This document shows positions 51,980-60,897 of a stretch of 64,000 bases of DNA, piece after piece. The notes beneath the pieces are model-generated. The model searched no databases, had not been told where the DNA came from, and worked only from the letters and a program-made list of their open reading frames with translations. The DNA is from Algoriphagus pacificus (GTDB lineage: Bacteria > Bacteroidota > Bacteroidia > Cytophagales > Cyclobacteriaceae), in assembly GCF_017254845.1 (NCBI RefSeq), contig NZ_JAFKCU010000003.1:248001-312000 (forward strand). Direction: 5' to 3'. The first letter of the stretch is position 1. Every line of letters starts with the position of its first letter. Made by a program: the position numbers and the translations under genes.

Positions 51980-53335
51980 TTAATAAGTTTCTATGGAAAG
52001 TTGGCGTTCTAAAGTGGCTAAAGACTTAAGCAAGTCATAAGATTGGATGGTTTGCTGCAAGGCAGCTTGTGTGTATTGATTTCTGGCGTCAATAAATTCA
52101 ATCAGTGAATTGGCGCCTTCTTTAAATCCTCTGTCTACTAATCTCAAGTAAGCCTTGGAGGATTCTAGCTTCTTTTCTGAAGACCTTAAGGCTGCTTGGT
52201 TGGATCGGATTTCGTTTTTGGTCAGATTTAATTCCAACTGAATCTGATCGGTTACTAATTCCTCCTGAATCTGAATTTTGTTTAAATCCAGCTGACCTCG
52301 TTGGATTTGAGTTTTATTTCTTCCTCCTTGAAAAACTGGGATGTTTAAATTCAATCCAAAAAAGACGTAAGCACTACTTTGGGTATTGAATTCAAAATCA
52401 AAGGCTTGGCTACCTAGATCGACAAAAGTGTTGAGCTTTGGAACCCAGTAGTTCTTATTGTTTTGGAGTAACCTTTCTTGTATAGCGTTTGCAGTTTGGA
52501 TCTGAAGAATTTCCGGTCTAGAGTCCAAGTTGTCTTCTGTAAGAAGAGTTGCCAACTGGGCTAAATCAACACTTTGTTCTTCATAGGTTACTGCTTCATC
52601 CAAAGGTCTGTTCAACAAGAAATTAATGTAATAGGAAGCATTTTTCTTTCTGTTCTCAGCTTCAATCAAAAGCGCATTGATATTTTCCACTTCGCTTTCT
52701 GCCCTCAGTACGGAAGCTGGAAGGCCTTTTCCATTCTTTAATAAGGATTCGTTATCATGGAGATTTTGCTCGACTAGATCTTTCGAGCTTTCAATTACCT
52801 CCAAAGCTTTTTCTGCTGTGCAATAATTGTAATAAGCTATTTTGATGTCCTCAATCAACTTTGCCTCGTAGATTTTTAGATTGTATTCAGTCATCTGAAC
52901 CTGCTTAGCTCGAATATCTTTTTGGGCATTTAGATCTGTATTGATAAGGGGCATTGTTACTCGAAATCGAGCATCGTAAAAGTTATTTGGAAGAAATTGA
53001 GTCGATTGGTTTTCCAGTTGGGGAAATGCATTGCTTTGGGTCAACATATTTAAAGTGCTGTAAACACCATTCAGCAAATCTCCTAAGGGAACATCAATGC
53101 TTCTTCCTCCTTGAGCCAGATTATAGGTGGCGCCAAATTCAACGGCTGGAAGAAAGTAACTTCTGGCATCTTTAAGCGCTAAAAGACTTTTATCCAAAGA
53201 GATGGATTTTTCCTTTAGAACCAGGTTGTTCTCTAAACCATCTTGAATGTATAAGTCTAATTTACTTTGGCTAAATCCAGGTACGAAGAGCCCACCTGTA
53301 AATCCTAAAAGGATCGTAAAGAATTTTAGCTTCAT
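51980..53335 (-). CDS. TolC-family outer-membrane efflux protein
   Basis: This is a 451-residue protein with signal peptide (cut near PGFSQ). The ATG at 53335 (MKLKFFTILLGF) is chosen over one three codons upstream; both are possible. Two helical repeat halves with many Gln and Asn residues (KALEVIESSKDLVEQNLHDN; KKLESSKAYLRLVDRGFKEG) fit OEP-type channels. It is the first structural gene of the RND operon, downstream of a TetR gene on the same strand and preceded by an operator-like palindrome at 53356. Confidence 0.92.
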   Translation of the reverse strand: MKLKFFTILLGFTGGLFVPGFSQSKLDLYIQDGLENNLVLKEKSISLDKSLLALKDARSYFLPAVEFGATYNLAQGGRSIDVPLGDLLNGVYSTLNMLTQSNAFPQLENQSTQFLPNNFYDARFRVTMPLINTDLNAQKDIRAKQVQMTEYNLKIYEAKLIEDIKIAYYNYCTAEKALEVIESSKDLVEQNLHDNESLLKNGKGLPASVLRAESEVENINALLIEAENRKKNASYYINFLLNRPLDEAVTYEEQSVDLAQLATLLTEDNLDSRPEILQIQTANAIQERLLQNNKNYWVPKLNTFVDLGSQAFDFEFNTQSSAYVFFGLNLNIPVFQGGRNKTQIQRGQLDLNKIQIQEELVTDQIQLELNLTKNEIRSNQAALRSSEKKLESSKAYLRLVDRGFKEGANSLIEFIDARNQYTQAALQQTIQSYDLLKSLATLERQLSIETY

Positions 53336-53355
53336 ATAATACATTGTTAAAATAA

Positions 53356-53368
53356 TGAACAGTGTTTA
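53356..53368. promoter_or_regulatory. TetR operator-like palindrome before the TolC gene
   Basis: TGAACA-G-TGTTTA is a 6-1-6 inverted repeat with one mismatch and matches the site upstream of the tetR gene (TGAACA-C-TGTTCA). It lies 21 bases upstream of the TolC start and probably allows separate repression of the pump genes. Confidence 0.6.
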
Positions 53369-53387
53369 ATGGTTGGGTAAAAAAATA

Positions 53388-54005
53388 TTAGAGCTTGTCT
53401 AATATTTTAAAAAAGGCTTCTAGTCCTTCTTGTACGATCGTATTCCTTTTTTCTAATTCTATGACTTCACAGCGTTTTCTGATATTCAATGAAACCAGAC
53501 CGTGAACCGCTGACCAAACAAGGTAGGAGAGTGATTCAGAATCGTGTCCTTCAAAATACCCTTGACTGATACATTCTTTAATCGTCATTCTCAAACCATT
53601 AAATGATCCTCCTCCTTCTTTCCAATCATCATGCTCACTATCAAATAAATGATCCATCGGAGCTTCTTTAATAAACATAAGATCATACATATCAGGGTTT
53701 TCCATTGCAAACCTTATATAAATACTTCCCATTGCTTTCAGTCTTTCCAATGGATTTCTGACTGAATTCAAAACTTCCATTTTATTTTGAAGAGTCATAA
53801 ACCCATCTTGGTGTAAGGCATGAAAAATCTCATTCTTATCCCTGAAGTGATGGTAGATTATGCCTGGGCTGTATTCAATTTTATCAGCGATATTTCGAAT
53901 AGAGGTCTTATCAATACCTTTTTCCAGAAAAAGTTCTTTCGCTGCGGCCAGAATTGAATCTCTCAATTCCTCTTTTTCTCTTTCTTTTCTATCTGATATT
54001 CCCAT
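53388..54005 (-). CDS. TetR/AcrR-family transcriptional repressor of the RND operon
   Basis: This 205-residue protein has the N-terminal TetR helix-turn-helix: LRDSILAAAKELFLEKGIDK, then TSIRNIADKIEYSPGIIYHH and FRDKNEIFHAL. It has a ligand-binding C-terminal domain (VWSAVHGLVSLNIRKRC). It begins the operon TetR-TolC-adaptor-permease-ACP-like. Two palindromes and a matching -7 box sit just upstream, so autorepression is likely. The ligand is not predictable. Confidence 0.94.
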   Translation of the reverse strand: MGISDRKEREKEELRDSILAAAKELFLEKGIDKTSIRNIADKIEYSPGIIYHHFRDKNEIFHALHQDGFMTLQNKMEVLNSVRNPLERLKAMGSIYIRFAMENPDMYDLMFIKEAPMDHLFDSEHDDWKEGGGSFNGLRMTIKECISQGYFEGHDSESLSYLVWSAVHGLVSLNIRKRCEVIELEKRNTIVQEGLEAFFKILDKL

Positions 54006-54014
54006 GATTATTTA

Positions 54015-54055
54015 TTGAACGTTCAAATATAAATGAACACTGTTCAATAAATCAA
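54015..54055 (-). promoter_or_regulatory. Promoter and operators of the tetR-RND operon
   Basis: On the minus strand, TATATTTG (plus 54024-54031) matches the Bacteroidota -7 consensus TAnnTTTG, with a TTG (54053-54055) 21 bases upstream as a -33 element. It is flanked by two palindromes: TTGAAC-GTTCAA (54015-54026) overlapping the -7 box, and TGAACA-C-TGTTCA (54034-54046) between the -33 and -7 elements. Repressor binding here would block RNA polymerase. ATG lies about 18 bases beyond the -7 box. Confidence 0.78.
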
Positions 54056-54067
54056 GTAAATTTAAAA

Positions 54068-55930
54068 TTAATTTTCAGGATTTTTCATAGCTTCACTATC
54101 CCAGGCATGGTCGTTCATCGAGAATTTACGGCTTAGTTCCCCAGATAAAAGTGTCTCCTGACTTTCGATTTGCAGCTTTATTTTGGAGATATATTCCTTC
54201 TGGTTGTTTTTGTATTGAACCAAAACTTTTAGAGCTTCTTCATCATATTTCTTGAAACTAGCTGCCAATCTATGGATTGTATGCGCTCGGAATCCCAATT
54301 TTTTCAAGGCATCTTCACCCATGCGAATGGAAGTATCTAAATGTTCGCGGTAAATATTTTCCATCCCAGCCTCCATCAGTTCATATGCATCGACTCTGTT
54401 TTTTGCGCGAAGCATGATTTCAAGCTTTGGGAAATTCTCCTTACAGATTTCAATCAATTTGAGGTTTGTCTCTGGATTTTTGATAGCCGAAATCAATAAG
54501 GTAGCTTCCTCAGCTCCCGCCGAATGGAGCAAATCCAATCGTGTGGCATCACCATAATAAACCTTGAATCCCATTTTTCTTAAAAAATCAACTCTGTCTG
54601 GATTGTAATCAAGTACGGTAGCTTCTACACCATTTGCTCGAAGAAACCGTCCTAGAGTTGAACCGAAATGCGAGAAACCTACCAAAATAACTTTACTCCG
54701 AGTTTCGATTGTGTCCATTTCCTTTTTAGGGCCTTGGTTGGTTGACATTTTTGGAAATATCACCTTATCCAAAATTACCATCAAAATAGGAGTGATCGTC
54801 ATACTCAAAGCTGTGATTGCCATAAGCGTATCAGAGATAGAGAGATCAATGATTCCCAACTGACTAGCAAAAGCATAAGTCACAAAGGAAAATTCACCGA
54901 TTTGCGATAAGCCAATTGCAAATTTCAGATTGTTTCCTATCTCTAGTTTTTTAATTTTTCCAATGATTAAAAGAACCAGGGATTTTAAAATAATCACTCC
55001 AATTGTCGCTGAGATGATGATAGAGGCATTGGAAAAAATTAATCCAAAGTTGATGGTTGCGCCTACAGCCATAAAGAACATTCCTAAAAGAAGTCCTTTG
55101 AAAGGATCTAAATCTGATTCTAAGGCATGCTTATAGGGGCTATTTGCCAAGATCACGCCGCCTAAAAATGTTCCTAATGCGGGACTCAAACCCACAAATT
55201 CCATTAAAAAAGTAATACCTACCACAATCAGTAAAGCAGATGCTGTAAAGAGCTCTCTTAAATGAGTTTTTGAGACGTAATTCAATAATGGACCAAAGCC
55301 GTATCTTCCCAATAATATCACCAACCCAACTGCACCAAAAAGCGAAAGTGTTTGAACCCAAGCAGGAAATTGTTCAATAAATCCATGGCCTTCTCCTGAG
55401 GTATTTACTGTTTCATTAGCTACTGCCAACAATGGTAAAATGGCCAAAATCGGGATCACAGCTATGTCCTGCATCAATAGAACTCCGAAGGAAAGCTTCC
55501 CAACAGGACTTCCCATTACATTTTTTTCTTTCAGGGATTGCAAGACTATTGCGGTGGAAGATAGTGCCATGGAAAACCCAATTGTAATAGAGATTTGCCA
55601 AGTGAACCCAAATGCAATTCCTAAGCCGATAATCAAAGCTGAAGTAACAAGCACCTGTGTCAATCCTGCATTGAGGATCAGGTTTTTCATTTTCCAGAGA
55701 TTTTCTGGTTCTAGCTCTAATCCGATCAGAAACAGCATCATGACCACTCCAAATTCAGTGTAGTGCATGATGTCTTGACCTTCCTGAATAAATCCCACCA
55801 AGTAAGGCCCAATAGCTATTCCTGCAAGCAAATAGCCCAAAACAGATCCCATTCCAAGTCTTTTAGCAATTGGAACACAAACGATAGCAGCTAAAATATA
55901 GACGATAGCACTTGGTAAAAATCCTGACAT
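54068..55930 (-). CDS. kefC: CPA2-type cation/proton antiporter with RCK domain (KefC/KefB-like)
   Basis: This 620-residue transporter has a membrane domain of about 390 residues with ESFLG-like KefB character (GLELEPENLWKMKNLIL; SSTAIVLQSLKEKN; GLSPALGTFLGGVILANSPY). A cytoplasmic TrkA-N/RCK domain follows (KVILVGFSHFGSTLGRFLRA; KVYYGDATRLDLLHSAG). Family members move K+ or Na+ against H+, and KefB/KefC are gated by glutathione adducts and quinones. Directly upstream, overlapping by one base (TGATG), is a KefF/KefG-type quinone reductase gene, as in E. coli. A CDGSH gene starts the operon. Bacteroidota often lack glutathione, so a different ligand is likely. Confidence 0.9.
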   Translation of the reverse strand: MSGFLPSAIVYILAAIVCVPIAKRLGMGSVLGYLLAGIAIGPYLVGFIQEGQDIMHYTEFGVVMMLFLIGLELEPENLWKMKNLILNAGLTQVLVTSALIIGLGIAFGFTWQISITIGFSMALSSTAIVLQSLKEKNVMGSPVGKLSFGVLLMQDIAVIPILAILPLLAVANETVNTSGEGHGFIEQFPAWVQTLSLFGAVGLVILLGRYGFGPLLNYVSKTHLRELFTASALLIVVGITFLMEFVGLSPALGTFLGGVILANSPYKHALESDLDPFKGLLLGMFFMAVGATINFGLIFSNASIIISATIGVIILKSLVLLIIGKIKKLEIGNNLKFAIGLSQIGEFSFVTYAFASQLGIIDLSISDTLMAITALSMTITPILMVILDKVIFPKMSTNQGPKKEMDTIETRSKVILVGFSHFGSTLGRFLRANGVEATVLDYNPDRVDFLRKMGFKVYYGDATRLDLLHSAGAEEATLLISAIKNPETNLKLIEICKENFPKLEIMLRAKNRVDAYELMEAGMENIYREHLDTSIRMGEDALKKLGFRAHTIHRLAASFKKYDEEALKVLVQYKNNQKEYISKIKLQIESQETLLSGELSRKFSMNDHAWDSEAMKNPEN

Positions 55931-56511
55931 CAGCTTAAGTTTTGTTCTAGATGGGGTAGTGATTCACTTACAATTTTTTCTGCATCTCGAAGATGAAAAA
56001 CCAGTTTTTGAAAGTCTAAACTCTTTTGATTGAGTTCATCGTCTTTAATTCGATGTGTGCCTCCTATATGAAAATAGGGTAGGTATTCCATTTTGCATAA
56101 GTATGCCGTCTGCTCAAAAGGACGCAAAAGTTCCTCTAAAGTAAACCTGTTTTTTCCATCTGGTTGATAAGCTTCTGAAGATCCACCAGAAGTGATAGAA
56201 GACAATAAATATTTCCCTTTCAAATAAATGCCTCCAGGTCCATAAGCCCAACCAAACTCCAAAACCAGATCCATCCATTGCTTCAACAAAGGAGGGCAGG
56301 AATACCAATAAAAAGGATGTTGGAATAGGATTATTTCGTGCTCAAACAATAATTCCTGTTCACTTTGAACATCAATATTGAAATCAGGATAGAGTTCGTA
56401 CAAATCCCGAATCGTAACTCCTTCCAAACCCTCGATAGAGCGAATCAAAGCCTGATTTACTTCCGAATGTTCATATTTAGGATGGGCAAAAATGACCAAG
56501 ACTTTTCTCAT
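55930..56511 (-). CDS. NAD(P)H-dependent quinone reductase, KefF/KefG-like
   Basis: This 193-residue flavodoxin-fold protein has VIFAHPKYEHSEVNQALI at the N-terminus (FMN phosphate site), LFQHPFYWYSCPPLLKQWMD in the flavin/substrate region and EFGWAYGPGG afterward. The family reduces quinones with NAD(P)H and FMN, and KefF/KefG are ancillary subunits that bind KefC/KefB and activate efflux. It overlaps the transporter gene by one base and follows the CDGSH gene by five bases. Confidence 0.9.
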   Translation of the reverse strand: MRKVLVIFAHPKYEHSEVNQALIRSIEGLEGVTIRDLYELYPDFNIDVQSEQELLFEHEIILFQHPFYWYSCPPLLKQWMDLVLEFGWAYGPGGIYLKGKYLLSSITSGGSSEAYQPDGKNRFTLEELLRPFEQTAYLCKMEYLPYFHIGGTHRIKDDELNQKSLDFQKLVFHLRDAEKIVSESLPHLEQNLS

Positions 56512-56516
56512 GTTTC

Positions 56517-56951
56517 TTATCCTTTGAATCCATTTTTCTTGTGCGATCCATCACAAAATGGCTTGTTTTGGCTTCCTCCGCATCGGCAAAACGCAGAAAC
56601 CTTATTCTGATTTTGAATCTTACCATCAGGAAGTTTTACTTGGAGATTTCCATAAACCATCAAAGGCCCATTGGGCATCACTTCAACTAGTTGTTCTGAG
56701 ATTACATCACCCGAACTCTTTTCTGATTTTTCTGGGAAATAATATCCTAGTGCTCCACTTGGGCACTTATTGATCTGCTTTACAATTTCTTCGGTAGTAG
56801 CACCCATTGCATCGATCCAAGGTCTTTTTTTATTGTCAAAAACTGAAGGTAGGCCATTTACACAATTGGCTGAATGGATGCATTTTGAAGGCTCCCAAGT
56901 AATGGTGACTTCTCCATTTGAGTATTCTTTGATTTTGTTTTCTTCAGACAT
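56517..56951 (-). CDS. Fer4_19 plus CDGSH iron-sulfur protein
   Basis: This 144-residue protein contains two iron-sulfur modules. The N-terminal part (WEPSKCIHSANCVNG at residues 19-33; NKCPSGALGY at 61-70) is the divergent single-cluster 4Fe-4S type (Fer4_19) with Cys24, Cys30 and Cys63. The C-terminal CDGSH module (CRCGGSQNKPFCDGSHKKNG, residues 122-141) binds a 2Fe-2S cluster through three Cys and His137, and such clusters are redox-active and often labile. It is the first gene of the Kef operon, so it may supply or sense electrons for the KefF-like enzyme. Function not established. Confidence 0.88.
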   Translation of the reverse strand: MSEENKIKEYSNGEVTITWEPSKCIHSANCVNGLPSVFDNKKRPWIDAMGATTEEIVKQINKCPSGALGYYFPEKSEKSSGDVISEQLVEVMPNGPLMVYGNLQVKLPDGKIQNQNKVSAFCRCGGSQNKPFCDGSHKKNGFKG

Positions 56952-57018
56952 AAAAGATTCGATTTGGTTTAGAAATTAAGAAAAAGAAGACAAACTGTGT
57001 TTCTAAAATCTATAAAAT

Positions 57019-57049
57019 AAAAGCTCCCTGATTTATTCAAGGAGCTTTT
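57019..57049 (-). terminator. Terminator after the 57083-57583 gene
   Basis: AAAAGCTCC and GGAGCTTTT pair in a 9-bp stem with a 13-base loop. The minus-strand transcript enters a U-rich tail from the A-rich sequence around 57011-57020. Confidence 0.72.
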
Positions 57050-57082
57050 AAACATGGATTCTAAATATTTGGTTTCAAGCCT

Positions 57083-57583
57083 TTAATCAGGTTGATTCAT
57101 TTTTATCTGCTTCTGCAGAAATTCCAACCATTTTTTTGCAATACTTCTCTCGCTGGAGATGCTAGGAAATAGTTTGCCATCATAGATTTCAAGCATTTTT
57201 GGAGGATGAGACTCATCTATGAATTGAAGCTTAACCCCTAGATAGTCCATGACATCATGTTTGTATTTACCAGTTCCAGAAGTGTGAGTATATTCTTGAA
57301 TACTGATATTTTTAATTTCCTTCAAATTAATAACTGATTGCTGTGGATAATTTCCTTGACGGAAATAGAGAAGTTTATTTTGGTCCGCATCAAATGCCAA
57401 CTGGTGATTTTTCCATTTTTCGATCATTGTAGGATGTAAATGATGTAGTTCGGTAAACTCCTGAAAGTTGGAAGCTATGGGATTTTTAATTTTTGCTTTA
57501 TATGAAGTATATGCAAAGGGTAGGATGATGCCTACGGTCAAAAAGAATGAAACCATAAGGTTCACTGGTTCTGAATGTACCAT
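57083..57583 (-). CDS. Hypothetical membrane-anchored protein
   Basis: This is a 166-residue protein of unrecognised family; the ATG at 57583 (MVHSEPVNLMVS) is preferred to one 17 codons earlier. One transmembrane segment lies near the start (SFFLTVGIILPFAYTSY). The rest is soluble, with Lys/Glu/His and several aromatic residues (ELHHLHPTMIEKWKNHQLAF; QGNYPQQSVINLKEIKNIS; LEIYDGKLFPSIS). The 57657-58016 gene upstream lies 73 bases from this start and runs in the same direction. No function is assigned. Confidence 0.5.
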   Translation of the reverse strand: MVHSEPVNLMVSFFLTVGIILPFAYTSYKAKIKNPIASNFQEFTELHHLHPTMIEKWKNHQLAFDADQNKLLYFRQGNYPQQSVINLKEIKNISIQEYTHTSGTGKYKHDVMDYLGVKLQFIDESHPPKMLEIYDGKLFPSISSERSIAKKWLEFLQKQIKMNQPD

Positions 57584-57656
57584 GATTTGATTGGTTAATG
57601 TGATTAAGTGTTTAAAGTTGTTGGCGAAGGCCAAAAAAGAATCTCTTTAAATCACA

Positions 57657-58016
57657 TTACCAAGTGTAGAAAAACTGGAGGAAAGTTATTTTGACATCGA
57701 AAAGTGCCAGTGATTTTTTGAAAAATGTGGCGCTGAGATGTTTTCCTTTAGGGTCTAATAAAACTGAGATAAATCCCGAATTAGCTAATCCTAGCCATGT
57801 AGGATTGAATTCAAATCCAGGAATCTCAATAGACTCTTCAAGAATTGTTGCTAAATCAACAGGAAACGAAGCTTGCTGTACATGATCGTAGCGATGTTCC
57901 TGATTTTTTGATGGTGAAGGAACTGCTTGTACAAAAAATGAAAACAACAAAATAGAAGTCATCCACAGGCAGATTCCTGAAGTCATGACTGATCTATTTT
58001 GAAGGTTAAATTTCAT
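57657..58016 (-). CDS. Hypothetical secreted or membrane-anchored protein
   Basis: This 119-residue protein has an N-terminal signal or anchor (residues 12-30, ICLWMTSILLFSFFVQAVPS) followed by a His/Gln-rich segment and the C-terminal core FKKSLALFDVKITFLQFFYTW. No family recognised. It is 63 bases beyond the start of the GH32 gene in the same direction and could be operonic with the 57083 gene. Confidence 0.5.
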   Translation of the reverse strand: MKFNLQNRSVMTSGICLWMTSILLFSFFVQAVPSPSKNQEHRYDHVQQASFPVDLATILEESIEIPGFEFNPTWLGLANSGFISVLLDPKGKHLSATFFKKSLALFDVKITFLQFFYTW

Positions 58017-58079
58017 TTAAATAGCTAATTGTTAGAAAATTTGGATAGATTAATTTGAATTATCAAGCGACTTATCAAA

Positions 58080-59570
58080 CTATTTTTCCAGAAGGTGGAT
58101 TTTCACATTTTTTAGGTTTTCTGACCAACTGATATTTTTCCAAGGACTTGTTGGGAACAGGGTAGAAGTCATTACTAATTCACCATCATTTACGAATATT
58201 TCAACGGAATGAGCATCTAAAAAGATTCTCAGATTTCTTGCTTTCCAGCTCATAGGGGCAGAATGAGCTGCTGCAAAATCGTCATTGAAATCTGATTTTC
58301 CTGCTTTGCTTCTATCGATAGTTACCAGTCCCATTTCTTTATTAATCGTAAATTCTTCACCCATTTCATTACTGAAAGTCAATTGAAATTCATCTGTTTC
58401 ATCAACAGCTAATTCAATTTCTACTGCTTGAGAAGGAAGTGCAGAAGATTGACCGGAAAACACATAACTCGCTTCCCTAAGTTGGGTTAATTCTGAAGCA
58501 GGTTTTGATTTTACTAAGTAGGTTCCATCTATATCAAATAGGCTTAATTCTCTCGGAATAGTCATGGCTGATCGCCAAGTTTTGGTTGGGACATTCTGAG
58601 CATAAAGCCAATTACTCATCCATCCCAAGAATAAAGTTCTATTTTGATCTTCAGGAAGATTGCTCCAAGTCACTCCGGCATAATTATCCGGACCATAATC
58701 TATCCATCGAAGCATGGTGTCATCTGGAGTAAAGGTTCCATCAACAAAGTCTCCGATAAAATATTGCGTTGCTGATCCTTTCTGGGGACCTCCTGGATTG
58801 ATGCTTACCAAAAGGACATATTTCTCTTCACCATTTTCTGTTTTTAGAGGGATCAAATCTGGGCATTCCCAGACTCCACCATGCGCTCCAACATTTTTTC
58901 CAAATTCACTTGTCTGGGTCCAATGAATTAAATCTGGCGAACTGTAAAAATTGATATGATCAGTCACAGCCAAAGTCATTACCCAATTTTTGGTACCATC
59001 CTCCCTGGTCACCAAACTTACTTTTGGGTCTCTAAAGTCCCGAATTCCTGGGTTTGGTAAAACAGGATTTCCATCATATTTCGTCCAGGTCATTCCCTTA
59101 TCCAGGGAAAAAGCAATTGCTTGAGATTGATAATTGTTGATACCTGATCTTTCTCCCTCCATATCATGGTATGTGAATATCGCCACTATTGGAGGGTTCT
59201 CTTTGCTTCCTAAGCCAGATGTATTTTCCAAATCCACTACCGCTGAACCAGAGAAAATATAGCCAAGGCTATCAGGTTCAATCGCAATTGGCAAATGCTC
59301 CCAATTGATTAGATCTTTTGAAATAGCATGTCCCCAATGCATTGGTCCCCAAACAATACTATCTGGATAATGCTGGTAAAAAAGATGATAGGTCCCATCT
59401 AAATAAAACATACCATTGGGATCGTTCATCCAGCCTTTTTCTGGCGTGAAATGGTATTCAGGTCTGTATTGCTCAAGGTTACTTTTTTTGAATACTATCG
59501 TAGGGTCTTGAGCGCAAGCCATTAAAAGTGGGATTAGGAGGTATAAAATATTGTGGAGTATATTTTTCAT
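58080..59570 (-). CDS. GH32 fructan hydrolase (levanase/fructanase-type), lipoprotein
   Basis: This 496-residue protein has a lipoprotein signal (lipobox LLMAC, Cys about 19). The GH32 signatures are visible: YHFTPEKGWMNDPNGMFY holds the nucleophile Asp (WMNDPNG), FRDPKVS is the RDP stabiliser motif, and GVWECPDLIPL holds the acid/base Glu (ECPDL). A C-terminal beta-sandwich follows (LSGQSSALPSQAVEIELA region). The family hydrolyses beta-2,1 or beta-2,6 fructans or sucrose. It is seven bases from the GT1 gene in the same direction, but no SusCD pair or fructose kinase is adjacent. Confidence 0.92.
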   Translation of the reverse strand: MKNILHNILYLLIPLLMACAQDPTIVFKKSNLEQYRPEYHFTPEKGWMNDPNGMFYLDGTYHLFYQHYPDSIVWGPMHWGHAISKDLINWEHLPIAIEPDSLGYIFSGSAVVDLENTSGLGSKENPPIVAIFTYHDMEGERSGINNYQSQAIAFSLDKGMTWTKYDGNPVLPNPGIRDFRDPKVSLVTREDGTKNWVMTLAVTDHINFYSSPDLIHWTQTSEFGKNVGAHGGVWECPDLIPLKTENGEEKYVLLVSINPGGPQKGSATQYFIGDFVDGTFTPDDTMLRWIDYGPDNYAGVTWSNLPEDQNRTLFLGWMSNWLYAQNVPTKTWRSAMTIPRELSLFDIDGTYLVKSKPASELTQLREASYVFSGQSSALPSQAVEIELAVDETDEFQLTFSNEMGEEFTINKEMGLVTIDRSKAGKSDFNDDFAAAHSAPMSWKARNLRIFLDAHSVEIFVNDGELVMTSTLFPTSPWKNISWSENLKNVKIHLLEK

Positions 59571-59577
59571 TTTGGGA

Positions 59578-60843
59578 TTAGGCTATAAGGTATTCTAATA
59601 GTTGTGTGGGATTTGCTTCATTTTCCATGAGTTTGGCTAGTTGCAAAGCATTGGTTTTGTAATTTTCATTTTGCCAAAAGTTCAATAAAGCAACTTCGAA
59701 GGTATCCTCTTTTAAGCGATGAATGCTAATTCCCAATGGTCCAAGCTCCCTTTTTGCAATTAATTTATTCCAGAAATATTGATCAATAATATGTGGAATA
59801 ATCAATTGAACACATCCATGAACAGCAGCTTGATGAGTGGTGCCAGACCCTCCATGGTGAATCATTCCATACAGTTTTGGGAGAATGTAGTCGTAAGGAA
59901 TTTGATTCACATAAAATATCATATCCGAATCAAAATCAACTTTTTGCAAACCTCCCCAGGATAAATTCACAATAGTTGGAATCTTGCGTTTAATCAAAAG
60001 CTTTACTAACATTTCTGAATGTTGTTCTGGCTTTGGGTTCGTCATCGAGCCAAAAGTCAATAAAATAACCTTGGGATGAGTTTTTAGCCACTTTTCCAGT
60101 TCAGGATCTACTATGTAAGTTCGAGTTTGATTTCGGAAAAAGTACCCTGTGGTCTTGGCATTTTCTGGCCAATTGCCAGGTTTTGGAAAAAGAGAAGGAG
60201 AGATAGTATAAAGAGTTTTTAATTCATTTTCTTCAAATTTTCTCATCGCAGCATCTTTCAGATCGAGAGAAGGAAAATCGCCTAAATAAGGTTTCATCAT
60301 CCTTCTCATCATTTTATATCGAGCGCCATTAATCAATTTATAACTGATCAAATTCCATTTATCAGAAAATGGACCCCATTTTCCCAAGCCAATATGTGCA
60401 AATTCTTTGGTAGGATGTGTCAAGCAAGGAAGGGGAGACAATAGAAAAAAATCATTTGGATTGATCCTAGCTGCCAAATAGTGATACAATGCTTTGGCAT
60501 GAAAAAGAACCTTGTCTGGCTTGACTTCTAATAGGGCATTACGTTGCTCCTTGATGATCAATTTCTGGATTTTCATGGAGTTTTTGATCAAGTTCAAATA
60601 GCCCTTGAGCTGCTTGAATCCTCCACCTCCGCCCATTACGGCTTTCCCGCTTTGGGTTTCCAGCATTTCTAAAAACCCTTTATCAAATCCTATTAACTGA
60701 TAGCCTAGCTTTTCGACAGTCTCTCTAAACTGTTCTGGAAACTGACAAACTACCTCGTGTCCTGCTTCAGTAAGAATTTCTGCCTGCGCCAAAAATGGTT
60801 CGACATCACCTCGAGTACCAATCGCTACAAGTAGAATTTTCAT
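59578..60843 (-). CDS. GT1-family glycosyltransferase (UGT/macrolide or sterol glycosyltransferase type)
   Basis: This 421-residue protein has a two-domain GT-B fold. The N-terminal part begins KILLVAIGTRGDVEPFLAQA, the classic GxRGDVxP opening. The C-terminal nucleotide-sugar site reads VLLTFGSMTNPKPEQ, with IHHGGSGTTHQAAVHG as the donor-binding motif and PHIIDQYFWNK after it. It transfers a sugar from a UDP- or dTDP-sugar to a lipid, sterol-like or other hydrophobic acceptor. It precedes GH32 in the same operon; rfbA is divergent. Specific donor/acceptor unknown. Confidence 0.9.
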   Translation of the reverse strand: MKILLVAIGTRGDVEPFLAQAEILTEAGHEVVCQFPEQFRETVEKLGYQLIGFDKGFLEMLETQSGKAVMGGGGGFKQLKGYLNLIKNSMKIQKLIIKEQRNALLEVKPDKVLFHAKALYHYLAARINPNDFFLLSPLPCLTHPTKEFAHIGLGKWGPFSDKWNLISYKLINGARYKMMRRMMKPYLGDFPSLDLKDAAMRKFEENELKTLYTISPSLFPKPGNWPENAKTTGYFFRNQTRTYIVDPELEKWLKTHPKVILLTFGSMTNPKPEQHSEMLVKLLIKRKIPTIVNLSWGGLQKVDFDSDMIFYVNQIPYDYILPKLYGMIHHGGSGTTHQAAVHGCVQLIIPHIIDQYFWNKLIAKRELGPLGISIHRLKEDTFEVALLNFWQNENYKTNALQLAKLMENEANPTQLLEYLIA

Positions 60844-60889
60844 CTGATTTTTTAAAATGTCCTACAATGGGTAGTTTTACATCTCAATC

Positions 60890-60897
60890 TACTTTTG
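60890..60897 (+). promoter_or_regulatory. Candidate -7 box upstream of rfbA
   Basis: TACTTTTG matches TAnnTTTG about 107 bases before the rfbA ATG. No matching -33 TTG at the expected distance was seen. A leader of about 100 bases would result if real. Confidence 0.3.
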
